64,000 nucleotides of DNA from Gentiana macrophylla (GCA_026214975.1 CM047805.1:194122601-194186600); one strand, 5' to 3'; counted from the stretch's first letter, positions 11,709-24,371 are shown. The notes: generated from the sequence alone by a model not told the origin. Numbers and translations: made by a program.

Positions 11709-12846
11709 ATGATGAGAAGAACTCTACAGAGCTAAGCCTTGCCAACGATTGAGCAGTTTGTACCAGCAATTGTTCAACCAGAGAATGCAGCTGAAGTTTA
11801 TCATCCGAAGCCTAATGTGATTCAAATGGTGACCAATGACACTATCTTTCACAGGATGACAAACGAAGATCCGAGTGCACATGTCACCAGCTTTCTAGAG
11901 ATAATCAGCACCGTAAGGCCACCAGGAGTACCAGGGGATAATATCATGTTGAAGATGTTTCCATTCTCATTAAAAGACAAAGCAAAACGGTGGTTTTTTT
12001 CTTAGCAGCAGGTTCTATTCAAACTTGGACCGACCTCCGACAGAAATTCATGAATAAGTATTGCCCACCTGGGAAGTCACTTCAAATGAGACAAAAGATT
12101 ATAATATTTGAAGTAGAAACCGAATTAGATGTTCGAAGAGGATTGGGAACGATTCACGGAGGCACAGTGGAGATGCCCACATCATGATATCACATTGCCA
12201 GTAAGGATGCATAGTTTTAACGATGGATTGCAACCAAGTGAAAATATGAGAGTAGATGCATCAAGCAATAGGAGTTTTGCGCTGTTGACACAGGATGAGG
12301 TAGTAGAGAAATTAGAGCAGATACCACTTACAAGTCAATTGGGAACACATGAAATTGAAACTATGCGATCAGCTGAAAGCGTATTTGGAGAGGGTACCTC
12401 TCAACAGATCCTATACCAGTTGTGAGTAATGAATGAGAAGATGGACGGGATGCAAGTCACATTTCCAAAGTGGAGAAAGTTCAAGGAGTAGAAGAAACCA
12501 ACACTAAGGACGTGAATTACAAAGGAAGACAAGAACGTCCTTATGGGGACGGATATCGCCCAAGTTCTCACAACCATCCTGGTTTCAGATACAGTGATAT
12601 TAATGGTGGCAAGAGACCAAAGCAAACTGGAGGTGTCATGCCTCAATAAAATAGGTCCGGTGGTTGGGAAGCATCTATGGACAAATTGAGCTCAACTGTG
12701 ACTGATACAGTCAATCAACTTACTATGTCCATGAGCGAGGTTAGCGCTAACTTCATGCAATATTGCAAGAAGAATGTTGCAAGACTGATGAACAAAGAAG
12801 CTCTAGTGCTGAATTTGTCGCACCAAGTGGGAAAAATAGCAGAATA
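11709..12846 (+). pseudogene. Athila (Ty3-gypsy) gag
   Basis: The frame opens with tandem ATGs (11709, 11712) and MRRTLQS, meets a TAA, and continues ALPTIEQFVP and PNVIQMV. The Athila-type gag core follows: EDPSAHVTSFLEI, MLKMFPFSLKDKAKRWF, WTDLRQKFMNKYCPPGKS, then 'WERF.EAQWRCPHHD' in a shifted frame. Gag forms the particle that packages element RNA. At least three frameshifts and several stops break it. The PFSLKDKA and PPGKS blocks are the Athila/Tat-type capsid signature, and the protease and RT downstream place it in Athila. Confidence 0.85.
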
Positions 12847-13970
12847 GGTGTCACCACCTCATCCAGGTGGATTTCCAAGTAATATTGATAAGAACCCGAA
12901 TGATGTAATTGCAATCATGACAAAAAGCGGAAATGAGTTACCTGTACCGGTTATGCCAGTTATCCAGGAAGAAGCAGAGAGCAACCAAAACAAGAACAAA
13001 GTAGAATTAAGAGAAATAGGAGAGCTGCAAATTCGAGATAGCCACCTACAATTGCGAGTAAATCTTCTAGAACTGTAACTACTAATCCTACATCTTTACC
13101 CTATCCCCCTTATAAATCTTAACCGAATAATGATGATGCCCGTTATAAGAAATTTATTGAGATGTTTAAGAAGTTGAAAGTTAACATCCCTTTATTAGAA
13201 GCTCTGGCGGGAATGCCAGAGTACGCACAATTTTTTAAGGAAGCAGTCTCTACTAAGAGGAATTTGTTGGATTTAGAGACTATCTATTTGAACGAGGAAT
13301 GCTCGGCAGTTCTGCAACGCAAACTGTCACCTATGTGTAAATATCCTATGAGCTTCCTCATACCTTGTACCATTGGAGGAGTATACTTAAACAAAGCTTT
13401 GTGCAACCTTCGCGCCAGTGTCAATCTGATGCCACTGTATCTTTTCCATAATTTTGGCATGAAGGAGCTAAATTAAGCATCTATAATCCTTTAGTTGGCA
13501 GACGGATCCATGATGCAACTGTGTGAAGTTGTTGAGGACGTTGCTGTGAAAGTGGATAAGTTTGTGTTTTCTGTGGACTTTGTGGTGTTGGACATGGAAG
13601 CCGATAGTGATGTATCTCTGATCCTAGGAAGACCTTTCCAAGAGACCAGTAGGACCCTAATAGATGTCTATAAAAGAGAGCTAATTTTGAGAGTGAATGA
13701 AGATAGCTTGATATTCAATGTGCTGAAGATGATGGGTTATGCTAATGATGAATGGGAAGCATGCTACATGCTAGATACCATTGATGAGCTTGTCTAGAAA
13801 TTACATCAGCAAGTGGCACTGGACCATGAAGTAGAAGAGACATTGCTTTTGAAAGAAGAAGAGTATGATGAAGAAACATGGCCCGGGTGCAGGGAAGGTC
13901 AAGTACTAGAAGTAGAATATGTATCTTATGAGGATATATGAAGATCAATTCATATACCCTGATGGAATAA
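12847..13970 (+). pseudogene. Athila linker and aspartic protease region
   Basis: After a hydrophilic linker the sequence reads FKKLKVNIPLLEAL, MPEYAQFFKE, NEECSAVLQRKLSP and FLIPCTIGG. Next come the protease segment ALCNLRASVNLMPL (the usual D.GAS motif has decayed to N.RAS) and the flap region DFVVLDMEADSDVSLILGRP. This is the Athila arrangement of protease just before RT. The missing aspartate and internal stops (for example 13474) show it is inactive. Confidence 0.85.
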
Positions 13971-14199
13971 GTTCTTTGACCAACAATTGACTGCTAAGTT
14001 ACTGAAGTCATCATTGGAGGAGCCACCAAAGAATTTAACGTTGAAACCTTTACCCTCTCACCTGAAGTATGTGTTCTTATAAGATGATACTCTCCCCCTT
14101 ATTATTTCATCGTCACTATCGCCATTAGAGGAGGAGAAACTGTTAAGAGTACTAAGACAACATAAGGGAGCCTTTGGATGGACTATTGCGGATATTAGA

Positions 14200-15548
14200 G
14201 GAATAAGCCCTTTTGTTTGTTTGCACAAGATCCATGTAGATCCGGAGAATAAAGCAGAGGCTCAACCGTAGAGAAGGTTGACACCTCAATTGAAAATTGT
14301 TGTTAAGGAAGAGATATTAAGATGTTGGAAATGGGAATCATTTTCCTTACTGCAAACAGTGAGTGGGTAAGCCCGATTCATCTGGTGCCAAAGGAAGGAG
14401 GATTCACTACACAACCTAATGAGTTCGATGAGTTAATCCCTATAAGGTTGATTACTAGACATCGACTTTGTATTGACCTCAGGAAATTGAAATATGCAAC
14501 TCGTAGATCATTTTCCCCTCCCATTTTTTGACCAAATGTTGGAGAGACTAAGCGGTCATTCTGTTTCCTAGATGGGTATTCTAGTTATTACCAGATACAC
14601 ATTGCCCTTAAGGACCACGACAAGACTACCTTCACATGTCCATATGGAACATTTGCATACAATTGCACGCCTTTTGGACTTGGTAATGCACCGGCAACAT
14701 TCCAAAGGTGCATGATGTCACTTTTTGCGGACATGGTGGAAGATTTTCTGGAGATGTTTATGGATAACTTCGGTATTTAGAGATAGTTATGATGATTGTT
14801 TGGACAATATGAGTAGAGTGCTTACAAGATGTGAAGAGGCCAACCTTGTGAGTAATTGGGAAAAGTGCCATTTTATGGTGAGTGAAGGAATTGTGTTGGG
14901 TCACAAGATATCAAAGAAAGGAATGGAAAAGGATAAGATGAAAATTGAGGTCATTGATAAGTTGCCACCTCCAATGAACTTAATGACGTTGCGAGCTTTT
15001 CTTGGCCATCCAGGATTTTATAGGAGGTTTATCAACAATTTTTCCAAGATCCCAAGACCTTTGACGGAATTTCTTGCAAAGGACGTGCCTTTTGCGTTTG
15101 GAGAAGTGTGCAGGCAAGCATTCAACACATTGAAGTAGATGTTGATAACAACCCCAATTCTGGTAGCCTCAGATTGGAACCAACATTTCGAGCTAATGTG
15201 TGATGCCAATGATATGGCAGTTGGATCAACCTTGGGACAAATAGAGTGGACAAAATCTTTAAACCGATCTATAACACTAGTCGTACCCTCAACAGTGCCC
15301 AAAGTAAGTATTCGACCACGGAGAAAGAACTCTTAGCTGTGATCTTTGCATTTGACAAGTTTAGTTCTTATCTCGTAGGATCTAAAGTCACGGTTTTCAC
15401 TGACCATGTAGCTATGATGTATCTTCTGACTAAACAGGATTGCAAGCCAATATTTCTTAGGTGGATTCTACTCTTTCAGGAGTTTGATGTGCAATTAAAA
15501 GATAAGAATGGTCTGAGAAACAGGTGGCTGATCAACTTTCAAGGTTAA
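14200..15548 (+). pseudogene. Athila reverse transcriptase and RNase H (interrupted pol)
   Basis: Recognisable RT blocks are the HKIHVDPE entry, SEWVSPIHLVPK, CIDLRKL, 'FPLPFFDQMLERLSG', FLDGYSSYYQI, KTTFTCPYGTFAYN, PFGLGNAPATFQRCMM and MFMDNFG, where the usual MDDF has become MDNF. The connection domain (LGHKISKKGME, LRAFLGHPGFYRRFI) and RNase H (TTEKELLAVIFAFDKF, VFTDHVAMMYLL) follow. It converts element RNA to cDNA. Frameshifts and stops are scattered throughout. The reading frame stops at 15653, where another element is inserted, and the integrase resumes at 27801. Confidence 0.9.
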
Positions 15549-17501
15549 CACTGACGGAAGAGGAACAAATTACTAAGATCAAAGAATCCTTTCCTGATGA
15601 ACAACATTTTTCCAGATCAGTGGTAGCTCTAATTGAATCATAGCTCAGGCATATGATCACATTTAAGTCACTTAATACAAGCAAGATGACTAGGTCAATC
15701 GTAGTATAGCAAAGGCGAGTCAAGGTCGATCCCACAGAGACATTATTTAATTATGTTAAACATCACCACAATTTATAGGACAACCGGATAGGGGTGGTCA
15801 TTGACCAACATAAATAAACAGTAAATAAAAGAGATGCAAATAAACCAATAGCCAGTCATATATTGAAAAGGGATTAACCAAACTATTCATAACTAATCTC
15901 CCCTTAATCCTTATCTGATCCATATTTGTAATTAAGCTACGGGTGCAGTCTCCTAACCCTATCTAATTCAACTGTAAGGAAAACAGACAATCTGTGTGTA
16001 GCTAACCTCATCCGTTGGTTGTATTAAACCACACGCAATAAGTTCTAGAGATGCCTGCTTGAGACCGAAAACCTCTCTAAGCAGCTATCGACTGTGACTA
16101 GCACGTTTTTAGGGATCCATCAAGACTATGTCCTAATTAAAACTTCACTAACAGTCCTTCATGTTAATTTACGATATACAAATATTAGATTGACCAGACC
16201 TAATTAATCGTTTTAATTAATCCTGTCAATCAACGTAGCTGACGCCGAACTACCGAATTAGGATTTACTAGGTGTCTCGATTACTTGATAAAGACCGTCG
16301 TCTAATTGAGAGAACGCAACCCATAATTCTGTGTATAATATCAACGAATCGAATAATAAAGATTAAGGTTCGTTTAATTAATTCATAGTTGATTAAATAC
16401 AAGCATAATCTAGATCTATCACAAGAACAATCATGAATCTAAAAAAAGAAATAAAACATTGGAATATATGTTACCCCTGGCGAAGAACATATCCACTCCT
16501 CAAATTTCTCTCCCTCTGGCGGTTCAAATCACTCCATGATGATTTTAAACCAAGCACAATTCAATAATGAAAGACTCATTACTTATTTGCAAGAAAGAAA
16601 AGAAAAGAAAACTTTATTGCAAAAGACTACATTGTATCTAGTTGATGAAAGAAAGAATAAGAATTGTAACACCCCGACTTTTGAGTTGGGTATACCCGAG
16701 ATATGTTTAGTGCTTCTAAATACCGGTCACCATAATTATTATCATCAAATCAAAATATACACATCTACACACATAAATTAAATGTCAGCATAACTATATT
16801 TAACATTGATTTATAAAGCATGTTTTTTGAACCATATTTGCTTATGATGTTAATGGTTTAAAAATACATATATGTTTGGTAAGTGTGTCTATATGCGTTG
16901 ATTTTAAAAAATAAGTTATAATGGAAGTATATAAGATGAGTCTAATTGAAAATGTGAGAATTTTAGTAACTCAAATTTGTTACAAGGAAAGTCTGAATAT
17001 TTTATTAAATATTAATTTACTAATAGTTCTACATGTGTGTAATATCGTTACAAAACTTTTTAAAGGGACAGCGTTACTTTCCATAAGAATTTTTATTTTT
17101 ATGTTATTATGTTTGTTGTTGCATGTTCTATTAAATTATCAAAGTTGTGAAACGGTTTATATTTTAATTAACAATAGAGTGACATTTACTTACATGAGTT
17201 ATGACATGATTAATTAAGTCATGTCCGTTTCCTTTGTCATTTCTATTACCATGCATGGACTCCATATAGACTATATATATGTGTGCACACTCAGGAAATT
17301 TGCAGAGGTGGAAAGAAGTGAGCCTCTACTATATCAATGTTGTTGTTTAAATACTTATTATATTTTGTAAAATACGATTCATATTGTTGGGTTCGAAAAA
17401 TACATGAATTCATTGGTGTTGCTGAGCACATGGAAATTTTATGATTTAGAAGTGGGTAAAATATATTTTGGTGGCATGTTTTTGAATATATTACAAAATG
17501 A

Positions 17502-17503
<2 letters not shown>

Positions 17504-17572
<69 letters not shown>
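17504..17572. repeat. (TA)n microsatellite
   Basis: About 34 TA units in the 5' LTR of the chromovirus derivative. The matching site in the 3' LTR is 22415-22468, about 27 units. Confidence 0.95.
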
Positions 17573-17575
<3 letters not shown>

Positions 17576-18399
17576 GATTACGTGGATTTGAATGAGATTG
17601 GATTTTGGTTAGTATAATAGCATGAGGAAAGATGAGTATATTCGATTTTCAACTTCACAACGGAGTAAGACGATTGGACCGAAGATGAGTTCAATTTTAT
17701 TTTCTATAAAAACCAAAGTGTGTTTTTATCAAACTATTTTAATTAAATATATTATTGATATAGATATATATAATATGTATCTTGTTAAAAAATATGATTC
17801 ATGAAATTGTCGTATTTTTCGATAATAACTTAATGAAAAAACCTTGTACAAATGTCGTTGCATGTCCCACTTCGGTGGCGTGGTACCGTACTACCCGCCT
17901 CGTGCGGAATGGTATATTGTACTTGTACATATCCCGCTTCGGCGGCATGGCTAGTTCCCGCTTCGGCGGCATGGTTCTCGTTCTCCTACTCGCTCGATGG
18001 GCCCGCTGAGGATTTCAAAGTCGGGTTAGCTGTGCATTGGACCTGTGACAGCGGTTGTGGGGTCCGAGGTAAGTGGACCCTCGGGAAGCCCCAGGAGATT
18101 GGGTGTCGGAAGGACGGACTTCACTATAAAAATTGCTAGTTGTGGATATAATGTGTGTGACAGGGGAGTCATAAGGTAGAGACAATCGTATCAGCTGTAT
18201 CGATGTCTAGCAAGGGAACTTGATGAATTGATGGATCTCGCTTGAACATGCTTGACTTGAACTTGATGCATAATTTTAAACAAGTATTTTATTGCTTAAA
18301 CAATGAAACAAGTTTTCTAGAAGGGGAAATTCTTTATTTAGTACAATCTCAAAGTTTTGGCTCCTAAATAATACTCCTCAATGAGGAGCTTCTAAAAAT

Positions 18400-18573
18400 A
18401 AAGCAAAAAGAAAAATTGATGGGAAGTGACAATTTTAGCCCACATTTTCAGATCAAATTCGCGCTTAAAGTTGAGGAAATACAACCAATATAAATGTGGA
18501 AAGACAGTTTCGAACCTGCGACCTTGAGGATACAAAAACTCCTCTGGCAAGTTTCCACTAGACCAGCTCAACA
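18400..18573 (-). mobile_element. tRNA-derived SINE-like unit
   Basis: On the minus strand an A-box-like AGCTGGTCTAGTGG (18568-18555) and a B-box AGGTTCGAAACT (18517-18506) are spaced as in a tRNA-derived Pol III promoter. A non-tRNA body and a T-rich end (TTTTTCTTTTTGC) follow near 18400. No clear target duplication was found, so the outer limits are approximate. Confidence 0.55.
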
Positions 18574-19159
18574 TTTAGTAATCATCATGGCACTCACAAT
18601 ATATATATGACAGTCTCAAACATTTTTTCACTTTAGGGACATTCATTACATTTAAAAAATATCTGGACTTGACTCGTTTATACTTGACTCAACTTGTAAA
18701 CATCATTTTCTTCCTCTCGTAGAAATCCAAGTTTCTAAAAGTTGTGTTTATACATTAAGGGAATTATTGTGCGGCCAATTACATGTTATCAATAGTCAAT
18801 TACACTAAGGTAAAATTCTTAATTATTGGTCGCACAGTAGGGGAAATTCTTAATTATTGGTCGCACATAATAACATGTTATATCGAGGATCGATCAAGAC
18901 AATTACTGTAATTGACTATTGATCACACATAATGAAATTCTAGATCAAGGTTCGTTCAAGGCGATCAAAGTAAATATTCAATATATGTTAACGCATTATT
19001 ATGCAAAGTAACAATACATAATAAGAATTTAATCACACAAAGAAGATGCTTCATTTGCCTTTTTCCACTTCTCATTTTTTTTTTGAATTTGAACTCGAAT
19101 TGATTATCAGACGAATCAAGCTCAATTTTATCATAATTATAAATCTTTTAATCAATTCT

Positions 19160-20112
19160 AAGAGTTGATTTTAGATCCGGGTTGATTGGACATAATAAGA
19201 TTTTAGATCAAGGTTCGATTAAGGCGATTACTCTGATCCGAGTTGATCAGACATAATGTCACGTTAGATCGAGGTTCGATGAAGGCGATTACTCTGATCC
19301 GAGTTGATCAGACATAATGTCACGTTAGATCAACGTTCGATTAAGGCGATTACTCTGATCCGAGTTTAGTAGACATAATATCACGTTAGATCGAGGTTCG
19401 ATTAAGGCGATTACTATGATCCGGTTTAATTAGTTATAATAAGATTTTAGATCGAGGTTGGATGAAGGTGATTACTCTGATCCGAGTTGATTATACATAA
19501 TGTCACGTTAGATCGAGGTTCGATGAAGGCGATTACTCTGATCTGAGTTGATTAGACATAATATCACGTTAGATCGAGGTTCGATGAAGGTGATTACTCT
19601 GATCCGGATTGATTAGACATAATAAGATTTTAGATCGAGGTTGGATGAAGGCAATTACTCTGATCCGAGTCGATTACACATAATGTCACGTTAGATCGAG
19701 GTTCGATGAAGGCGATTACTCTGATCCTGGTTGATGATACATAATATCACATTTGATCGAGGTTCGATGTAGGCGATTACTCTGATCCGGGTTGATCAAA
19801 CATAATGTCACATTAGATCAATGTTCGATTAAGGCGATTACTCTGATCCGAGTTGATTAGACATAATATCACGTTCGATTGAGGTTTGATTAAGGCGATT
19901 ACTCTGATCCGGTTTGATTAGTCATAATAAGATTTTAGATCGAGGTTCGATTAAGGCGATTACTCTGATCCGAGTTGATTAGACATAATATCACGTTAAA
20001 TCGAGGTTCGATGAAGTCGATTACTCTAATCCGGGTTGATTAGACATAATATCACGTTAAATCGAGGTTCGATGAAGGCGATTACTCTGATTCGGGTTGA
20101 TTAGACATAATA
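19160..20112. repeat. About 61-bp tandem array
   Basis: Around 15 units carry the words ATTACTCTGATCCGAGTTGA, TTAGACATAATATCACGTTA and GATCGAGGTTCGATGAAGGC in order, with period about 60-62 bp. Units alternate between variants ('tatcacgttagatcgagg' and 'taagattttagatcgagg'). Degenerate copies reach left to about 18880. It lies wholly inside the MULE-like element. Confidence 0.92.
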
Positions 20113-20914
20113 AATATATGTTTCTTATTATACATCATAAATATAGGTTTTGAAAGGACCAACATGCTAATTCAATAATTCTAATTAATTAAATAATGAA
20201 TCCTGATCCCAGTCACTTTAGCCAATACACAAGAAATGCTTCATGCTCAATTACATATACACTATTCATCAACTTCACCTAACCAAGCACCATGGATTGC
20301 CTTCCTTTGTTTTCGACTTTGAAATCCCAAATCTGTCAATCTCTAATTTTCTTTCATTTTTCGGGTTTCAACTTTCAAGAGGGCTAAAAAACAAGGACCG
20401 AGAACACTATTGAAGGAAGCAAGGTAACATTAAACTATCAGCAATATTCAAAATTACAGCTTGCATAAATCAATCATAGTACAAAATTAAGAATTTTGTT
20501 CAATACATTGAATCTTTAATCAGACCAAAATATCATTAAAACCTGTATACAAACTCAAAAAAGCTGGGGAAGATGAAAGATTATACCTTTATCACGTTCG
20601 TTCAGAGATGATCAACGAGAATCAACGAGAAGGTGTAAGTGTGTTGCTTCCATGTCTATAAGGGGGGTTGAATTGCAAATAGGGAGTAACCCACCTGCGT
20701 TTTCCGCCAAATTTGGACGACGAGAAGCTTCTGATTAACCAGATAATGTTTTTCTTTTTGCTTTTAATTTTATAAAATTGGGGGTATTTTAGGAATTCAC
20801 TTTTTTTAAGGAGGAAGGAAGAAAAGAGTATATAAGAAACAACCTTATTCCTTAGTACTAAATAAAACACAAACTTTTCAAATAATACTATATAAACTAT
20901 CCTCCCTTTCTAGA

Positions 20915-20918
<4 letters not shown>

Positions 20919-20990
<72 letters not shown>
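20919..20990. repeat. (TA)n microsatellite
   Basis: A run of about 36 units just right of the MULE insertion. Its counterpart in the 3' LTR (23222-23259) is shorter and interrupted by TACA. Confidence 0.95.
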
Positions 20991-20992
<2 letters not shown>

Positions 20993-21377
20993 CAACAAAA
21001 AAATTTTTAAAATATACAACACTTTCACACACGGCTCATACCAGCGTTTTCTTTGATTTAATTGTATTCTTGTCTCTTGTCTTTTGTTTCTATTTTATAA
21101 ATTAACCTGGTGATTGCTCGAGGAGATGAGCGGAGAATGAGCTAAGACATTGACCAAGATTCTAGATTGTGTTGTGTATATTATGTTAGTGACAACTGTA
21201 ATATTTCATTTGTTGTAAATTTATAATTGAAATACTTAGTGAATATTTGTAAACTTAATTATAGATTATTGGATTGTTTTGGAAATTATAGTCTAGTTAT
21301 TGAACTCACGGAGAGAGGTTCACAACCCCTCCTAGAATGAACCCAGTGGACCTAGGGGTCGGAGGTAGGGTATTACA

Positions 21378-21581
21378 GGTGGTATCAAAGATTAGGTTGG
21401 CCGATAACCCTCACACCCTAGGATCGTAATCTAACTATAATTTATAAGAATAATGTCAATAGAATATGGTGTTCTAAGTTGGATAGAAACTTTTCATGAG
21501 TCAGACATATATATAGGTTGACATCAAAGTTATAAGTAGTGAGAAGTTCGAACACGAACTTCCTTTTAAGGAGGGGAGAAT
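21378..21581 (+). other. Reduced interior of the chromovirus derivative (PBS to PPT)
   Basis: It begins GGTGGTATCAAAG, matching the end of a methionine tRNA primer site with changes, and ends at the purine tract 'ttttaaggaggggagaa' at about 21564-21580. There is no ORF. Confidence 0.85.
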
Positions 21582-22413
21582 TGTAACACCCCGACTTTTG
21601 AGTTGGGTATACCCGATATATGTTTAGTGCTTCTAAATACCGGTCACCATAATTATTATCAACAAATCAAAATATACACATCTACACACATAAATTAAAT
21701 GTCAGCATAACTATATTTAACATTGATTTATAAAGCATGTTTTTTGTACCACATTTGCGTATGATGTTAATGGTTTAAAAATATATATATGTTTGGTAAG
21801 TGTGTCTATATGCGTTGATTGAAAAAAAATTACAATGAAAGTATATAAGATGAGTCGAATTGAAAATGTGAGAATTTTAGTAACTCAAGTTTATTAGAAA
21901 GGAAAGTCTAAATATTTTTATAAGAATTAATTTACTAATAGTTCTATTTGTGTGTAATATTGTTACAAGACTTTTTAAAGGGACAATGTTACTTTCCAAA
22001 AGAATTTTGATTTTTATGTTATTATGTTTGTTGTTGCATGTTGTGTTAAATTATCAAAGTTGTGAAATGATTTATATTTTAATTAGAACAATAGAAGACA
22101 TTTACTTACATGAGTTATGGCATGATTAATTTTGCCATTTCCGTTTCTTTTGTCATTTCTATTATCATGCATGGACTCCATATAGACTATATATGTGTGT
22201 GTACTCACGAAATTTGCAGAGCCGGAAAGAAGTGAGCCTAAAATATCAATGTGGTTTTTTAAATACTCATTATATTTTCTAAAATACCATTCATATTGTT
22301 GGGTATGTAAAAAACATGAATTCATTGGTGTTGCTGAGCACATGGATTTTTTTTGATTTAGAAGTGGGTAAAATATATTTTGGTGGCATGTTTTTGGATA
22401 TATTACAAAATGA

Positions 22414-22471
<58 letters not shown>

Positions 22472-23221
22472 AAGATTACGTGTGGATTTGAATGAGATTG
22501 GATTTTGGTCAGTATAATAGCGTGGGGGAAAGATGAGTATATTAGATTTTCAAGTTCACAACGGAGTAAGCCGATTGGACCAAAATTGAGTTCAATTTTA
22601 TTTTCTATAAAAGCCAAAGTGTGTTTTTATCAAACTATTTTTATTAAATATATTATTGATATAGATATATATAATATGTATCTTGTTAAAAAAAATGATT
22701 CAAGAATTTTGTCATTTTTTTCGATAATAACTTGATGAAACAAACCTTGTACAAATGTCGTTGCATGTGCCACTTCAGTGGCATGGTACCGTACTACCTG
22801 CCTCATGCGGTGTGGTATATTGTACTTGTATCTTTCCGGTTCGGCGGCATGGCTAGTTCCTGCTTCGGCGGCATGGTTCTCGTTCTCGTACTCGCTCGAT
22901 GGGACCGCTGAGGATTTCACAGTCGGGTTAGCTGTGCATTGGGCCTGTGACCGCAGTTGTGAGGTCCGAGGCAAGTGGACCCTCCGGAAGCCCAAGGAGA
23001 TTAGGTGTCGGAAGGACGGACTTCACTATAAAAATTGCTAGTTGTGGACAAGGTGTGTGACAGGGGAGTCATAAGGTAGAGACAATCATATCATTTGTAT
23101 CGATGTCTAGCAAGGGAACTTGATGAATTGACGGATCTCACTTTAACATGCTTGACTTGAACTTGATTCATAATTTTAAACAAGTATTTTATTGCTTAAA
23201 TAATGAAACAAGTTTTCTAGA

Positions 23222-23257
<36 letters not shown>

Positions 23258-23646
23258 TATTACAACAATTATTTTTTTAAATATATAACACCCTCACACA
23301 CGGCTCATACCGGTGTTTTTGCTGACGACTTGTATTCTTGTCTCTTGTCTTTTGTTTCTATTTTATAAATTATCCAGGTATTTGCTCGAGGGAGATGAAC
23401 GGAGAATGAGCTAAGACATTCACCAATATTCTAGATTGTGTTGCGTATATTATGCTAGTGACAATTATAATATTTCATTTGTGGTAATTTAATAATTGAA
23501 ATACTTAGTGAATATTTGTAAACTTAATTATAGATTATTGGATTATTTTAGAAATTATAGTCTAGTTATTGAACTCGCGGCGAGAGCTTCGCAACCACTC
23601 CTAGAATGACCCCAGTGGACCTAAGGGTCGGGAGTAGGGTATTACA
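21582..23646 (+). repeat. 3' LTR of the chromovirus derivative (2065 bp)
   Basis: It starts TGTAACACCCCGACTTTTGA and ends GGGTATTACA. It aligns along its whole length with the outer parts of the 5' LTR, including the TATAAAAA box at 23027 and a GC-rich tract around 22850 holding two copies of TTCGGCGGCATGG. Confidence 0.9.
22415..22468. repeat. (TA)n microsatellite
   Basis: Counterpart of the tract at 17504-17572 in the other LTR. Confidence 0.95.
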
Positions 23647-24371
23647 AGAATAATGATTGAATAGATGAATGATTACAATTTTGCAGCTCTGATGGCTTTA
23701 TATAGGTGTATAAACCGGTTTAAGGGTAAACCAAATCCTTGGAGGACAAGAAAACGCGTTTCTAGAAGATTATAGGGCTCGATTAATCGGCTGCAACTCC
23801 CGATTAATCTAGGGTATTTTTTTCATTTTTCTTCTGCCGACTTAACTTGGAAGGTTCTGGAATACCCTAGGCCCAATCATTTCATCAGCTTCGGTATTTT
23901 GACCATAACATGGCCTACGCAACAACTCTTTCGGTGATTCAACGTGCGATGGAATCCTCGGTTCAAGCCCTACAACTCTCATGTAGAAGTTCAAGCCCAA
24001 TTCGTCTCGTAAAGCTTCAGAAACTTCGTGGCAAGATCACCAATAATATTCTCGGGTCCAATCTCCGCTCGAACACTTCAACCTTCAGTTCCGTTCAGTT
24101 CTTTATCCATTGAATCTCATATTCAGCTCAAATGATGCTCCAAACATTCTTTCATCTGTCAATAAAACCATAACACACATAGTAGCATCTATTTCTAGCA
24201 AATAACGCATAAAATACACGGTTAATACGCATAATACCGATTTAGTCACCCCAGACGTGGCTTAATCATACTTAGCTAATTAACTCATGATTTCATAAAT
24301 ATTATCCCCATTGAGAACACAAATCCGGCGTAAGTTGGTGGCAAAATTTGATACCAAGTTGACCGTCATCA

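Larger units (their letters stand above)
18323..20906. mobile_element. Non-autonomous MULE-like element, 2584 bp
   Basis: The 9-bp sequence TTTCTAGAA flanks both ends (18314-18322 and 20907-20915), and the 3' LTR of the host element has a single copy at the empty site (about 23213-23222). The ends form an imperfect inverted repeat of about 40 bp: the left starts GGGGAAATTCTTTATTTAGT and the reverse complement of the right starts GGGAGGATAGTTTATATAGT. A 9-bp duplication with a GGG-starting inverted repeat fits Mutator-like elements. No transposase is visible. The body holds a SINE-like unit, a 61-bp tandem array and unclassified sequence (20113-20906). Confidence 0.78.
16665..21377 (+). repeat. 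5' LTR of the chromovirus derivative, split by a MULE
   Basis: The LTR has outer parts 16665-18322 and 20916-21377. A TATAAAA box is at 18125-18131. Without the MULE and one duplication copy it is about 2120 bp against 2065 bp for the 3' LTR. Longer (TA)n tracts here explain most of the difference. It ends GGGTATTACA at 21377. Confidence 0.85.
16665..23646 (+). mobile_element. Chromovirus-type LTR element with a 204-bp interior
   Basis: It starts TGTAACACCCCG and ends GGGTATTACA, flanked by AGAAT on both sides (16660-16664 and 23647-23651), a 5-bp target duplication. The interior (21378-21581) keeps only the primer-binding site TGGTATCAAAG (21380), a GTTCGAACACGAAC block like the one before the tract in Tekay-type chromoviruses, and the polypurine tract 'aaggaggggagaa'. 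All gag and pol is gone. Orientation is plus. It depends on enzymes from another element if it ever moved in this form. Confidence 0.88.
15654..24371 (-). repeat. 3' LTR of the Athila derivative, split by a nested element
   Basis: The parts are 15654-16664 and 23652-24371. Both align with the right LTR at 26071-27800, sharing for example 'gactaggtcaatc' and 'gcaataagttctagagatgc' on the outer side and 'gaatgattacaat' on the inner side. A minus-strand TATATAAAG box is at 23696-23704. It ends TGATGAC on the minus strand, next to the purine tract at 24372. Confidence 0.85.

Noticed and set aside
17404..17595. ORF with a long Tyr-Ile run
   Set aside because: Translation of a (TA)n microsatellite inside an LTR.
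18500..18573. Functional tRNA gene
   Set aside because: Box-like sequences fit a tRNA-derived SINE head; the cloverleaf does not close.
19160..20112. CRISPR-like array
   Set aside because: Units are head-to-tail with no unique spacers and the context is a plant transposon.
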